A stretch of 64,000 bases of DNA. Source: Rhodococcus sp. IEGM 1379. Its GTDB lineage: Bacteria > Actinomycetota > Actinomycetes > Mycobacteriales > Mycobacteriaceae. This document shows, in pieces, positions 44,363-53,906 of this stretch. A model generated the notes under the pieces. The model searched no databases. It worked only from the letters and a program-made list of their open reading frames with translations, and was not told the origin of the DNA. The position numbers were made by a program, and so were the translations under genes. Where the stretch lies: assembly GCF_030056815.1 (NCBI RefSeq), contig NZ_JASHKR010000002.1:62001-126000 (forward strand). The letters run 5' to 3'. Numbering within the stretch: position 1 is the first letter of the stretch; every line of letters starts with the position of its first letter.

Positions 44363-45220
44363 TCAGGACATGACGCGGGAAAGGCGTCGAGCGCTCTCCT
44401 CCAGGAAGGCCAGGGCAGTTGCCGTGTTGTGTTCGACTTCGTCGGTTGCGCGCTGAAGGTCTTCGCCGGCAAGAGAATCTGTGATCTCGGGAATGAACTG
44501 AGCGCGCTCCCAGCGGCGGTCGTGCTGGGCCAACCACTCTCGCTTCTCGATGATGATCTCGCAGGCGAGGACGTTCTCGCGATAGCGGAGCAATCCCTGT
44601 AGCCGTTGGGTGATCGCTTCCAATCTGCGCTGGTGCAATTGAGTGTGGTGACGGAATACTTCCATCACGTCGCTATCTTTTTCCAAGGTCGGCGGTGGTT
44701 TCGGTCCCAGTTCCTCTTTGGCGCGCAGGAGACCGCGAGCACTGACCGCTATGTCGGTGACCTGGCGAAAGAGGTCGACGTGCGTGTGGTGGTGTGCGAA
44801 GTGGGGATCCGTCCAGGCCGGGGAGTTTTCGATGTCGGCGGCGACTACCGCGGCGGAATAGGCCAACTTGCCTTCGGTTGAATCGTGCATGGAGCGAAGT
44901 GCTTTCATGTCTTCATCGGACAGGCGAGGTGACGTGCGGCGCGCGAGTGTGGCTGCAGCCTCGGACTCCTGCGCCAGGCGCGTCGCCTTCTCGGCCTTGC
45001 GTATCGCCCAGATGGTCATACGACTGCGATCCGGTTCGGCCGACGCTACTTCTGGCGTACGTTTCCAGGCATCCACCGCGCAGGCGGCATACCGTGTGGC
45101 GGAGGGGGTACGGAGGTTGATCTGCCTGACGTGCAGTTCAACCCAGCCGGGCATCGCGATCTGCTTGAACAAGGCGTCAGGCCGGAGTGGCCGCACGTCT
45201 CCGTAACCGTTCGCAGTCAT
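44363..45220 (-). CDS. Helical hypothetical protein
   Basis: I do not recognise this 285-residue protein. It is highly charged and mostly helical: about 25 residues of N-terminal tail, then long amphipathic helices such as AIRKAEKATRLAQESEAAAT and QRLQGLLRYRENVLACE, with a His-rich turn HFAHHHTHVDLF (about residue 140). There is no signal peptide or membrane helix. AGGAGG seven bases before ATG 45220 fixes the start and suggests good expression. It is alone on the minus strand between the cupin remnant and the alcohol dehydrogenase gene. Confidence 0.7.
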   Translation of the reverse strand: MTANGYGDVRPLRPDALFKQIAMPGWVELHVRQINLRTPSATRYAACAVDAWKRTPEVASAEPDRSRMTIWAIRKAEKATRLAQESEAAATLARRTSPRLSDEDMKALRSMHDSTEGKLAYSAAVVAADIENSPAWTDPHFAHHHTHVDLFRQVTDIAVSARGLLRAKEELGPKPPPTLEKDSDVMEVFRHHTQLHQRRLEAITQRLQGLLRYRENVLACEIIIEKREWLAQHDRRWERAQFIPEITDSLAGEDLQRATDEVEHNTATALAFLEESARRLSRVMS

Positions 45221-45334
45221 CGTTTGCCCTCCTGAACCGGGGCCGTGGACACGGTCCGGTGTCCATTGTCTCGGTTGCCACCGACAGAAGTTGCGGAGGG
45301 CGCTGTCCGCACCCTCCGCAACTTCTCGGGAGCG

Positions 45335-46450
45335 TCAGAAGTTGATGACTCCGCGCAGGTTACGGCCGGCATGCATGTCCGCGAAACCGTCGTTGATGGT
45401 GTCCAGTGTGTAGCGGTTGGTGATCAATCCGTCGAGGTTGAGCTTTCCGCTGGTGTACAGATCGATCATCCACGGAATGTCGGCGGTGGGGTTGGATGCT
45501 CCGAAGAGAGATCCTTGAATTCGCTTCTGGTAGAGAGTGAGCTCCAACAGGCTCACCGGTATTCCGATGTCGGTCATCTTGCCGAGTCCGGTGACGACGC
45601 ACGTCCCGGCTTTGCGGATCGACGAGAATGCCTGTGCCACATGTTCGCCGGTGGTGACGCCGACAGTCACGATGGCAGAGTCCGCGCCTTGGCCGTTGGT
45701 GAAGGAGCGGGCGATCTCGGTTGCTTCCTCCATCGTCGAGACCGCGTGTGTTGCGCCGAATTTCAGGGCGCTCTCACGCTTGAACTCGACAGGATCGACG
45801 GCGATGATGTGGGAGGCGCCGGCATGAGCGGCTCCCTGCACGGCATTGATCCCGATACCGCCGACACCCATGACGATCACGGTCTGGCCGGGGTAGACCT
45901 CGGCGGAGTTGACCGCTGCGCCCCAGCCGGTACCGACGCCGCAGCCGAGGAGGCACAGTGTTTCCAAGGGGAGGTGCTTGTCGACCTTGACGGCAGAAAG
46001 AGTGCTGACAGTGGTGTATTCGCTGAAAGTAGACAGGCCGCACGTCTGTGAAACAGGCTCACCGTCCAAGGACATGCGGAAGCTTTCGACCTCGCCGGGA
46101 CGGCCACCCGTCATGATGGCTGCGCCGTTGTCACAGAGGTTCTGGATTCCGCTTGCGCACCAGCGGCATCGGCCGCATGCGGCGAGGAACGAGAAGATGA
46201 CATGGTCACCTTCGGCCCAGCCCTGGGTGTGCGGGCCGACCTCGACGACGATGCCCGCGCCCTCGTGTCCACCGCAGATGGGGTAGCGGCCGACACCATG
46301 ATCACCACTGGCGATGTGGTCGTCCGAATGGCACAGGCCGGAGGCGACCATCTTGACGGTGAGTTCGTTTGTGCGGGGTGAATCGAGTTCGAGGTCGACG
46401 ACCTCGTACTTGCCGGGCGCTTGACGGATTACGGCTCCACGAGTGCGCAA
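45335..46450 (-). CDS. NDMA-dependent type zinc alcohol dehydrogenase
   Basis: This protein of about 371 residues matches mycofactocin-associated, NDMA-dependent zinc alcohol dehydrogenases. It has catalytic zinc residues in GLCHSDDH and GGHEGAG, the structural zinc cluster CGRCRWCASGIQNLC and the Rossmann motif GVGGIGINAV. Such enzymes keep NAD(H) tightly bound and oxidise small alcohols. The start is uncertain: GTG 46513 opens the frame, but TTG 46450 (RTRGAVIRQ) has AGGAG five bases before and gives the usual N-terminus. No mycofactocin genes are in the window. It lies downstream of the cholesterol oxidase gene. Confidence 0.85.
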   Translation of the reverse strand: MRTRGAVIRQAPGKYEVVDLELDSPRTNELTVKMVASGLCHSDDHIASGDHGVGRYPICGGHEGAGIVVEVGPHTQGWAEGDHVIFSFLAACGRCRWCASGIQNLCDNGAAIMTGGRPGEVESFRMSLDGEPVSQTCGLSTFSEYTTVSTLSAVKVDKHLPLETLCLLGCGVGTGWGAAVNSAEVYPGQTVIVMGVGGIGINAVQGAAHAGASHIIAVDPVEFKRESALKFGATHAVSTMEEATEIARSFTNGQGADSAIVTVGVTTGEHVAQAFSSIRKAGTCVVTGLGKMTDIGIPVSLLELTLYQKRIQGSLFGASNPTADIPWMIDLYTSGKLNLDGLITNRYTLDTINDGFADMHAGRNLRGVINF

Positions 46451-46569
46451 GAGGGCTCCTGAGGTGAGTGGTATTGATTCGGGTACGAGTTTTGTGTACC
46501 CGTGAATGTCCACTTACTTGGCGAGTTGTCTCGTTGATCGGACAGGTTGGAAGGAAAGAGAGTTCGGGT

Positions 46570-48225
46570 TCAGGCGCGGGATTCGACGAAGTGATCGAGG
46601 CACCGCTCCGCGACAGCGGTAATGGTCAGTGCCGGGTTGACCAGAGCCGACGACCCCGGCAGGAGAGATCCGTCGACGACAAACAGATTCTTGTAGCCGT
46701 GGACCTGGCCCTCGTAGCTGGCGGCCTCGCCCATCACCATGCCGCCGAGACCGTGCCAGGTGCAACCGGAGCCGAAGTCCGCGAGCCGCGTGTAGATCGG
46801 GACACCGGTTGCCGAGGAGCCGAACCGGGTCTCGGTGCGCTCGTGGAAACGGCCCGCGAAGTTGCGACCGCGTGCGTCGACGTCGCTGTCGGCCTCACCG
46901 TGCGGATAGTTCAACTCGGCCCGGCCCAATGCGGGGTTGTAGTCGATCGAGCCGCGCTCGTCGGAGATGACCTGGATCAGGTTTGCCATCATCGATCCGC
47001 CGGCGATGTCCGGGAACGGTGAGGCCTCCCAGGACATCGAGATCGGGCCGTAGGGGTTGTCGTCGTCGTACATCAAGGCGACACCGGGACCGCCCTGTTT
47101 GGCACCGCAGTCCCGGCGCAGCAAGCCGCGCGCGATCAGGAAATCGCCGTTGTTGCCGAAGCCCTTGCCGACCTGATCGTTCAGCCGTGGCAGCGACCCC
47201 TTCGCTTTGGCAGTCGCGAGCAAGGCGGAGGTATGGAACGAGCCGGCCGCCATGAATACGTAGTCGACGACGAGAGTTTTTGTCTCGAGTACCGCGCCGG
47301 TTTCGTCGATCCGCTTGACCGAAACCTCGAACCCGTCCTGCCCGGAGATCTCGCGAATCTCCATGACCTCGTGCAGCGGCAGGATCGTCACGTTGCCGGT
47401 GGCCTCGGCAGATGGAAGATAGTTGTGGTCGACGCTGTTCTTGGCGCCGGAGTTGGTGCCGTAGGGGCCCTCGCCGACGGAATAGGAAGCGGGCTTGCGG
47501 CCGGCAAGCTCCTCGCGAACAACGTCCCAGTCGACGCAGAAGTCGTGCAGGACAGGCTCTCCGCCGAAATCCTTGATGTAGTCGAGCCAAGCTCGTGCGC
47601 CCTTGTAGGAAGGATCCGCGAGGAGGTCGTCCGGTAGCGGCGAGGTGCCGAGCATCTTCTTGGCGCGCGGGTAGTAGGTCCGGTCGAGTTCGTCGTAATC
47701 GATCTGACTGGGGAATACCTGCGTGAAATCCTTGCGCCTGGGCTGCGGGGTGAATGCCCCGAAGGCCAAGGAGCCGCCGCCAACTCCGACCCCGTAGACG
47801 GCGTCGATGCCGTTGCCCGTGATCCGATCGATGAGGCCGGGATACCGGGGGATGGTCTGCAGCCGGGTCAACTGGTTGATGGGCGGGTGGTCGCTGAACC
47901 AAGCGGATCGACCGTCGGGCTCGTTGACTGTGCAGAAAGTGTTGCCATCAGCTTGGATCGGCCACCGTCGGCCACGTTCGAGGACCGTGGTCTGCACGCC
48001 CGCCTGTCCGAGACGCAATGCCGCGACGGCGCCGCCGAAGCCACTGCCGACCACCACCGCGGTCTTGCCGGTCAGTTGGGTGGGGGAGGCCCCTGCCTTC
48101 GCGGACAGCGGTCCGAGAGAAGACAGTGGTCCCAGAGTGGAACCGGCAGCGACTGCGCCGAGGCCGATTGCGGCACTGCGTAGCACGGATCGGCGGTTCG
48201 GGCGCTGAGATGCGGTGCGGGTCAT
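46570..48225 (-). CDS. choE: Secreted cholesterol oxidase (GMC family, class I)
   Basis: The gene encodes 551 residues. The twin-arginine signal NRRSVLRSAAIGLG indicates export of the folded FAD protein. FAD-binding GSGFGGAVAALRLGQAG follows, then NGIDAVYGVGVGGGSLAFG. Active-site residues known from Streptomyces and Brevibacterium enzymes are visible: Glu in MSWEASPFPD, His in TWHGLGG and Asn in VNPALTITA. It oxidises and isomerises cholesterol to cholest-4-en-3-one. ATG 48225 (MTRTAS) is preferred; ATG 48246 adds seven residues. The symbol follows the secreted R. equi enzyme; it could be named choD/choA in other strains. Confidence 0.88.
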   Translation of the reverse strand: MTRTASQRPNRRSVLRSAAIGLGAVAAGSTLGPLSSLGPLSAKAGASPTQLTGKTAVVVGSGFGGAVAALRLGQAGVQTTVLERGRRWPIQADGNTFCTVNEPDGRSAWFSDHPPINQLTRLQTIPRYPGLIDRITGNGIDAVYGVGVGGGSLAFGAFTPQPRRKDFTQVFPSQIDYDELDRTYYPRAKKMLGTSPLPDDLLADPSYKGARAWLDYIKDFGGEPVLHDFCVDWDVVREELAGRKPASYSVGEGPYGTNSGAKNSVDHNYLPSAEATGNVTILPLHEVMEIREISGQDGFEVSVKRIDETGAVLETKTLVVDYVFMAAGSFHTSALLATAKAKGSLPRLNDQVGKGFGNNGDFLIARGLLRRDCGAKQGGPGVALMYDDDNPYGPISMSWEASPFPDIAGGSMMANLIQVISDERGSIDYNPALGRAELNYPHGEADSDVDARGRNFAGRFHERTETRFGSSATGVPIYTRLADFGSGCTWHGLGGMVMGEAASYEGQVHGYKNLFVVDGSLLPGSSALVNPALTITAVAERCLDHFVESRA

Positions 48226-48253
48226 CTGAGGAAACATACGCGACAATCAGATT

Positions 48254-49966
48254 TCAGGCATCGGAACTCAGGCGCTCGGGCTCAGCCGGTCCACGGGCGA
48301 GGAGTGCCAATTGCAGCTCTGTCAGAAGTCGAGTATCCGATTCGTCGAGCGAGATGCCCATGATTTGCTCGGCGCGACGGACCCGGTATCTCAATGTATT
48401 GGTGTGAATATTCAGCAGTACCGCAGCCTTTTTCACGTCCCCGAATGCAGAGAGATAGGTCGCGAGTGTGAACTGCATGTCGGAAGAGTTCTTGTCGTCG
48501 TAGGAAAGTAGTCGATCAATCCTCGGATCACGAAGGCGGTCGTGGCTGCCCACCAAATCCAGGATCTCGCCGAGCAGGACCGCCGTGCGAGACGCCGCCA
48601 GTGTTGTTACCCGAGAAGGCTTGTCCCCGGGAACGTCCAGTACGCGGTCGACTTCTCTTCGGGCTTCGGGGACTCCGTACAAGCGGGGAATCATCACAGC
48701 GACCGCAGCACGCGCGACAACCCGTGAACGAATTTCCAAGTGCTGGATGGTATCAGCGGCCCATTCGCCGACAAGTGCGTCTTCCTCCGCATGTGGGAAG
48801 AGCACATACACCCGGTCGACGATATGTGTGGTGACGGCGTCGCGTCGAAAAGCGCTGGCGTGCAGGCGCAGTGAATTCGTCAGCCGCTGCAGATCGGCTG
48901 GTTCCTGTTTGCCGGTCGAAAAACCTACAAGCGCTGCGGGGCCTTCGATGGACAATGACAGTGAGTCAGCTAGGGATGTGACGTCGATTCCGCCGCCCAT
49001 GGCGCCGAACAAGCGCTGGACCTGTGTGCTCTCGCGACTGGACGCATCGAGCGTTCTGATCAGGATGCGTGACGCTACTGCCGCCGCGCCCCGCAGTACC
49101 TCGTCGGAATCGTCGGCGAGTGGCTTATCTGTGCTCTGTACCCAGATCGTTCCGAGATGTTGTTGATGTGCACCCGAAGTGGTGTCGGTTCTTTGATCCG
49201 GACGCCGAATACTTACTGCTAATCGGTGTGCGGCACCGATTTTCGGTTCGGCCGGTACATCTACGACGGCGTCCGAGCGTCGTAGATGTTCGAATGTGCC
49301 TCGCTCATCCAGTCGTTGGGTATACGCACTCGGCCATTCGCGACCGAGGATCGATCGTTGTCGCAGGTCGTCCTCACCTTCATGGCCTGCGGAATACGCA
49401 AGGATGTGGAGGGCGTTGTCGTCGATCGTCACCAAACCGCCGGTCAGTTCTGCGACGGTTTCGGAGAGGGCGAACAGGTCGGAATCGCCGGTAGACGCGG
49501 AACTCTCGGCGGAGCGCGAGCGATACGTGCTCTGTGTGAGCAACTTCTGTATCAGTGAATAGATATGTCCGGAGCTGGCTTTCGGATGAACCGCAGCCAG
49601 GGCGATTCTTGATTTCCTTGCCGCATCCCGGAGTGCAACTTCTGTGCGTGCATTCTTGACCAACATCAGCTTCGGGCGATGTTGGTGTCTTTCGAATACC
49701 TGCAACCAGGCGATCAGTACATCAACGGAAATTCCGACCGGCAGATAGACGTCGGCAATTGCCCCGGTGGTTTCCGAATCCTCGATATCGCCGATCTCGA
49801 GGAGCGTCATCGAGCGAATCTCGACCTCGAGACCGTCCGGGCTGTCGAGTAACTCGATCATGGAACTGTCGAGAGAGCTCACAAGCGTACCGAGGGTTGT
49901 GGCACCAGTACCGATTCGTTTGCCGGCGGGTTCGTGCTCTGTCATCGTGACGGGTGCTGGATGCAC
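48254..49966 (-). CDS. PucR/CdaR-type transcriptional regulator
   Basis: This protein of about 570 residues ends in the PucR-type HTH (LSAFGDVKKAAVLLNIHTNT, then LRYRVRRAEQI). It has an N-terminal PucR-like sensory region (LLDSPDGLEVEIRSMTLLEI) and a middle GGDEF-like domain typical of CdaR regulators. Such proteins control purine, amino acid or lipid catabolism. GTG 49966 with AGGAG six bases upstream is preferred over later ATG 49945. It lies 28 bases upstream of the cholesterol oxidase gene on the same strand and may regulate it; that link is inference. Confidence 0.85.
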   Translation of the reverse strand: MHPAPVTMTEHEPAGKRIGTGATTLGTLVSSLDSSMIELLDSPDGLEVEIRSMTLLEIGDIEDSETTGAIADVYLPVGISVDVLIAWLQVFERHQHRPKLMLVKNARTEVALRDAARKSRIALAAVHPKASSGHIYSLIQKLLTQSTYRSRSAESSASTGDSDLFALSETVAELTGGLVTIDDNALHILAYSAGHEGEDDLRQRSILGREWPSAYTQRLDERGTFEHLRRSDAVVDVPAEPKIGAAHRLAVSIRRPDQRTDTTSGAHQQHLGTIWVQSTDKPLADDSDEVLRGAAAVASRILIRTLDASSRESTQVQRLFGAMGGGIDVTSLADSLSLSIEGPAALVGFSTGKQEPADLQRLTNSLRLHASAFRRDAVTTHIVDRVYVLFPHAEEDALVGEWAADTIQHLEIRSRVVARAAVAVMIPRLYGVPEARREVDRVLDVPGDKPSRVTTLAASRTAVLLGEILDLVGSHDRLRDPRIDRLLSYDDKNSSDMQFTLATYLSAFGDVKKAAVLLNIHTNTLRYRVRRAEQIMGISLDESDTRLLTELQLALLARGPAEPERLSSDA

Positions 49967-50044
49967 TGGAAGCTCCTTGCGCGAGTGTTGCTTCAGATTA
50001 GCGCCCGCGCCGGGAATGTCGTGGATGGTCGAGTGCAACAGCGA

Positions 50045-51454
50045 TCAATCAGGGATCGTGATACCTAATTGCTGCGCTTTGGCGGCAATGTCTTCGGGGA
50101 AGACATTCTTGAAGAGATAGAGGTCCTGGCCGATCACCCAGCCGGGAGCGAGGGCCGTCGCGTACCGCTCGAAGTACCCGAGTTGCTTGCCGAAAAGGAC
50201 CAACTCCTCAGGACTCGCAACACCCCACTGCTTGCCCAGGTTGACGAGCGCCATGATGAGTTCGCTCAGCTTGAGTTCACCCAGATCACGTCCCAGAATC
50301 GGTGCCAGCGCGGTGACAACCTGCAAGCCGAGCTGGTCGTCGTCCACCTCGTAGTCCGTGGCATATCCCAAGGCGCGAATACCTCGTGCGACGCGGGCGA
50401 AATCACCGTCGATCAACGTTGCACGGAACATGTCCGAGAGGATTGTGCGCCACGTTTCCGGGAGAACGCCGACTATGCCGAAATCGAGCATCGCAATGCG
50501 GCCATCGTCGAGCACCCATAGGTTCCCAGCGTGGACGTCGCCGTGAAAAGGACCGTGAACAATGACGGATTCGAGCCACACTTTCACGCCGCGCCGAATG
50601 AGCATGCGGGCTTCGTCGACGCCGTCCGGACCGGCGACAAATCGATCCAGAGGCACTCCGCGCATACGCTCCATGCAGATGACTCGGGGACCGCAGTAAT
50701 CCCAGTACACCTCCGGCGTCGTAACGCCCTTGTTGTCGCCGAATGCTCCGATGTTGTTTCGGAAGGTTGTTTGGCGATCAGCTTCGACGGCACTGTTGAG
50801 CTCAGTCATCGTTGCCGTATGTAGATCGCGAATAATGGCAGTAGCATTGGCAATTCGAAGAAACTCGACAAACTTTTCCAAAATAGTCGCACCCCAGTAC
50901 GCGGCCCGAAGATCGATCAACATGCGCGCGTAAATGTCTGGCCGCTGAATCTTGATGACGGCTTCGCGTCCGTCGTGCAGCACACACGCATGTACTTGAG
51001 CGACAGACGCTGCCGCGAGTGGTTGGTCGTCGAATTCCGCAAAGAGTTCGGCGATCGAGTAACCGAGGTCTGATTCGACGATGTCACGTGCCTGGTCAGC
51101 GGGAAACGGCGGAACGTCGTCAAGACAACGCAAACACGCATTGGCCAGCGGGGCGGGAAAGATTCCCGACGACGACGCAACGAGTTGCCCGATTTTGACG
51201 AACGTCGGACCCAGGGTGATGAAGCCGTCCACCAGTCCGTCAGCAGCGGCATCGGCAATGGCGCGTCCACGTCTGCGGAACGGCCAGACGATCAAAGCCA
51301 AGATGATGGACGTCGACAGGACCACAGCAATAATTGCCGATCGCCACAACTGAGGGCGGCCGAAGCGCTCCAAGTCCGGCATACGCACGTCGAGGGCACC
51401 GGCGGGCAGGCCTGACGAGTAAGGCCCGACAGGACGTTGCGTTGGATCCGGCAC
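50045..51454 (-). CDS. ABC1/UbiB-family atypical kinase-like protein
   Basis: This 469-residue protein has a membrane helix near the N-terminus (AIIAVVLSTSIILALIVWPF) and the UbiB signature GPTFVKIGQLVASSSG (KxGQ), then the alanine-rich loop AAASVAQVH, EAVIKIQRP lysine, HGDVHAGNL catalytic loop and AMLDFGIVG metal aspartate. UbiB proteins are unorthodox kinase-like ATPases linked to quinone or lipid synthesis. GTG 51454 is the start. It is encoded alone; the stop lies 80 bases before the PucR gene. Confidence 0.87.
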   Translation of the reverse strand: MPDPTQRPVGPYSSGLPAGALDVRMPDLERFGRPQLWRSAIIAVVLSTSIILALIVWPFRRRGRAIADAAADGLVDGFITLGPTFVKIGQLVASSSGIFPAPLANACLRCLDDVPPFPADQARDIVESDLGYSIAELFAEFDDQPLAAASVAQVHACVLHDGREAVIKIQRPDIYARMLIDLRAAYWGATILEKFVEFLRIANATAIIRDLHTATMTELNSAVEADRQTTFRNNIGAFGDNKGVTTPEVYWDYCGPRVICMERMRGVPLDRFVAGPDGVDEARMLIRRGVKVWLESVIVHGPFHGDVHAGNLWVLDDGRIAMLDFGIVGVLPETWRTILSDMFRATLIDGDFARVARGIRALGYATDYEVDDDQLGLQVVTALAPILGRDLGELKLSELIMALVNLGKQWGVASPEELVLFGKQLGYFERYATALAPGWVIGQDLYLFKNVFPEDIAAKAQQLGITIPD

Positions 51455-51517
51455 AGTTCTCCCTCGTTCAGCGAGCGGCTACAGCGTTTCGAGTTTAGTA
51501 AGGATGCCAAGTCACAC

Positions 51518-52381
51518 TTACTGGCGGGTAATTCGACGCTGAAAGCTGTGTGTGTTCTCCACGATGGCACGTGTCAGGGCGCGCTCAGGTGCTGACTGTG
51601 AACGGCCAGAGGTCGTGACGAGGACAAATTCGATCGAACCGGGAGATGGCAATCCCTGCACCTGAGCCAGGTCGTGTGGAAGCAACTGTTCGCTGTGCAC
51701 AATGAAGCCCAGGCCGGCAAGAGTCGCTGCTCTCAACGCCAATTGTCCCTTCGTTGTGCATGCGATCCGAAACTCGATGCCGGCGTTGCGGAGGGCCGAA
51801 AGAGCTGCGTCGCGGGTCAGGCTAGGCGGATGGTAGGTCACGATGGGAACGGGCTGTCCAGTCGGGACAACGGCGCCCGGTGCGCCGGCCCACACCAGTC
51901 GGTCTTCGAAGACGAGTTGTCCGTGTTTGTCGCCGTGCTTTCGCTTGACGAAAGCCAAATCAATTTTGCCGGAGCGTAATTGGTTGTGTATCTCTTCGCT
52001 CAATCCGATTGTCAGTTCCATGTTCACGCCAGGGTGGTCACGACGAAACTTGAAGAGGATCTTGGGTAGTTCATCCGTGACGAGGTCCTCGGACACCCCG
52101 AATCGAACTTGCCCCGACAGTTCTTCACCGCCGAAATACTGCATCGCTCTGGACTGTGCATCAAGGATTTCACGAGCGAAGGCGAGCATGGCGGCACCGT
52201 CGGTCGTGAGTTCGACGCGGTGGGTGTCCCGGATGAGGAGCTCTCGACCTACCCGTGCCTCCAGCTTCGCTATATGGCCACTGACAGTCGGTTGACGGAT
52301 TCCGAGATGTTTTGCTGCTGTGGTGAAGCTGCCAGTGCGTTCGACGGCAATGAAGCTACGCAGAAGAACCGGATCCAACAT
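51518..52381 (-). CDS. LysR-family regulator
   Basis: This 287-residue protein has an N-terminal winged HTH (FTTAAKHLGIRQPTVSGHIA) and a periplasmic-binding-like effector domain. It is divergent from the BASS transporter gene, the usual LysR target arrangement. ATG 52381 (MLDPVLLRSF) with AAGGAG five bases before is preferred over GTG 52387. The effector is unknown; the transporter suggests an organic acid or steroid-like anion. An inverted repeat in the intergenic region has LysR-box character. Confidence 0.9.
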   Translation of the reverse strand: MLDPVLLRSFIAVERTGSFTTAAKHLGIRQPTVSGHIAKLEARVGRELLIRDTHRVELTTDGAAMLAFAREILDAQSRAMQYFGGEELSGQVRFGVSEDLVTDELPKILFKFRRDHPGVNMELTIGLSEEIHNQLRSGKIDLAFVKRKHGDKHGQLVFEDRLVWAGAPGAVVPTGQPVPIVTYHPPSLTRDAALSALRNAGIEFRIACTTKGQLALRAATLAGLGFIVHSEQLLPHDLAQVQGLPSPGSIEFVLVTTSGRSQSAPERALTRAIVENTHSFQRRITRQ

Positions 52382-52390
52382 CCTCACTCC

Positions 52391-52409
52391 TTATCGCGAA
52401 TCGTGATAA
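52391..52409. promoter_or_regulatory. LysR-type inverted repeat
   Basis: TTATCGCGAATCGTGATAA has outer arms TTATC/GATAA and an almost symmetric core ATC-CGA/TCG-GAT with one mismatch, matching the T-N11-A LysR pattern. It lies 10 bases before the LysR start and 57 before the transporter start. Confidence 0.55.
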
Positions 52410-52465
52410 CTAATATAGGCGGAATTGCAAAATGTGATGACTGGGCTGCTTGTAGCTTCATTGAA

Positions 52466-53482
52466 GTGAAGATTCTCAGCAGATTCCACGTGGACGGCTT
52501 CATCGTTGCCATCCTCGCCACAGTCGCACTGGCCAGCCTCTTTCCGGCATCGGGCACCGCTGCATCGGTGTTTTCCTGGTTGACCAAAATTGCAATCGGC
52601 CTGCTGTTTCTGATCTACGGTGCACGGCTCTCACCTGCAGAGGCCTGGCAAGGTGTCCGCCATTGGCGCTTGCACTCGACGATTCTCGCAGTCACGTTCA
52701 TCATTTTTCCGCTGTTCGGTCTGGGCATGCGCATCCTGGTGCCGTCGGTGCTCTCGAACGACCTCTATACCGGGCTACTGTTCCTTTGTCTGGTTCCCTC
52801 CACGGTCCAGTCTTCGATTGCTTTCACGTCGATGGCACGCGGAAATGTTGCGGGTGCGGTCGTCAGTGCGTCGTTCTCCAACATTCTGGGCGTGTTGGTG
52901 ACACCCCTGCTTGTGATTCTCCTGATGGATACGACCGACGATGCTCCAATCGATGCATCGTCGATAGGAGTCGTCGTTCTGCAATTGTTCCTACCCTTCA
53001 TGGCAGGCCAGCTAATTCGGCCGTGGGTGGGTGAATGGCTCACTCGTCATGCAAAGCCCACGAAGCTGGTCGATCGCGGTTCGATCCTCCTGGTCGTCTA
53101 CGTTGCGTTCAGCGAGGGGATGAACGAAAATATCTGGGGCGCAATCGAACCATGGCAAATCGCCGCACTCTTTGCTGTCTGTGCTGTTCTACTGGCGGCG
53201 GTCCTGGCGGTCACGACGCTGGCAGGCCGACTTCTGCATTTCGAAATCGAGGACCGGATCGTTGTTCTGTTCTGTGGGTCGAAGAAGAGTCTGGCTTCGG
53301 GACTTCCGATGGCGTCAGTGCTTTTCAGCGGCGAAAAAGTCGGATTAATCGTCTTGCCGCTCATGATCTTTCATCAGATCCAACTGATTGTGTGTGCTTT
53401 TCTTGCGCAGCGGTACGCGCGGCGAGTGTCACCCGAGATTCTCGCGGCCGGTTCGCTCGATCCTGAATTCGAGGCTCGTTGA
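52466..53482 (+). CDS. Bile acid:sodium symporter (BASS) family transporter
   Basis: The 338-residue membrane protein has ten hydrophobic segments. It belongs to the BASS/YfeH group: LTKIAIGLLFLIYGARLSP, LVPSTVQSSIAFTSMARGN and VLFCGSKKSLASGLPMAS near the end are diagnostic. It would move an organic anion with sodium or protons. GTG 52466 is the best start because earlier in-frame codons lie in the LysR gene; the ribosome site is weak. It is probably controlled by the divergent LysR protein. Its 3' end overlaps the next convergent gene by 122 bases. Confidence 0.87.
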   Translation: MKILSRFHVDGFIVAILATVALASLFPASGTAASVFSWLTKIAIGLLFLIYGARLSPAEAWQGVRHWRLHSTILAVTFIIFPLFGLGMRILVPSVLSNDLYTGLLFLCLVPSTVQSSIAFTSMARGNVAGAVVSASFSNILGVLVTPLLVILLMDTTDDAPIDASSIGVVVLQLFLPFMAGQLIRPWVGEWLTRHAKPTKLVDRGSILLVVYVAFSEGMNENIWGAIEPWQIAALFAVCAVLLAAVLAVTTLAGRLLHFEIEDRIVVLFCGSKKSLASGLPMASVLFSGEKVGLIVLPLMIFHQIQLIVCAFLAQRYARRVSPEILAAGSLDPEFEAR

Positions 53483-53906
53483 TTCGAATCTCCTCTGGCA
53501 TCTCACGGGTGCGGCGGAAGGCCACGCCTGTGATCACTACCAGTTCGAGTAATCCGAATGCGATCGGATACGGCATAGACGAAGCTGCACCTCCTGGTGT
53601 ATTCACGGGTGTGTGGACAGTTGACGGTGAGTGCGAGCCGTGACTTGCGCCGAGGAGCAGGTGTATCGACAGCATCGAGGCAGTCATCACAGCGGATGCT
53701 GCCAGCATGTCGTTGGTCGGCGATCGCCAGAGATGCCCACTGCACACAGCGCAACTTGCAGCCATGACGGCTATTGCTACTGACGCCGAGTTGGGGTTGT
53801 TGAGACTGGCAACATGACTGATAGCGGATAAAATGCCGAGTGCTGCAGCGAATCTGGTGAATCGGGTGAAGCTGAGATCTTTGCCGGCGCGTTCAGAGGT
53901 GGGCAT
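53361..53906 (-). CDS. Small four-helix membrane protein
   Basis: This 181-residue protein starts MPTSERAGKDLSF at ATG 53906, overlapping the stop of the upstream MFS gene (ATGA). It has four hydrophobic helices: AALGILSAISHVASL, ASVAIAVMAASCAVCSG, MLAASAVMTASMLSIHLLL and PIAFGLLELVVITGVAF. After that comes a charged tail that overlaps, on the other strand, the last 122 bases of the BASS gene. The function is unknown. Coupling to the MFS gene suggests a partner role in the GMC-MFS operon. Confidence 0.65.
   Translation of the reverse strand: MPTSERAGKDLSFTRFTRFAAALGILSAISHVASLNNPNSASVAIAVMAASCAVCSGHLWRSPTNDMLAASAVMTASMLSIHLLLGASHGSHSPSTVHTPVNTPGGAASSMPYPIAFGLLELVVITGVAFRRTREMPEEIRINEPRIQDRANRPRESRVTLAARTAAQEKHTQSVGSDERS

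Noticed and set aside
46895-47902. 335-codon minus-strand frame inside the cholesterol oxidase gene
   Set aside because: Arg/Pro-rich product typical of a shifted frame of a GC-rich gene.
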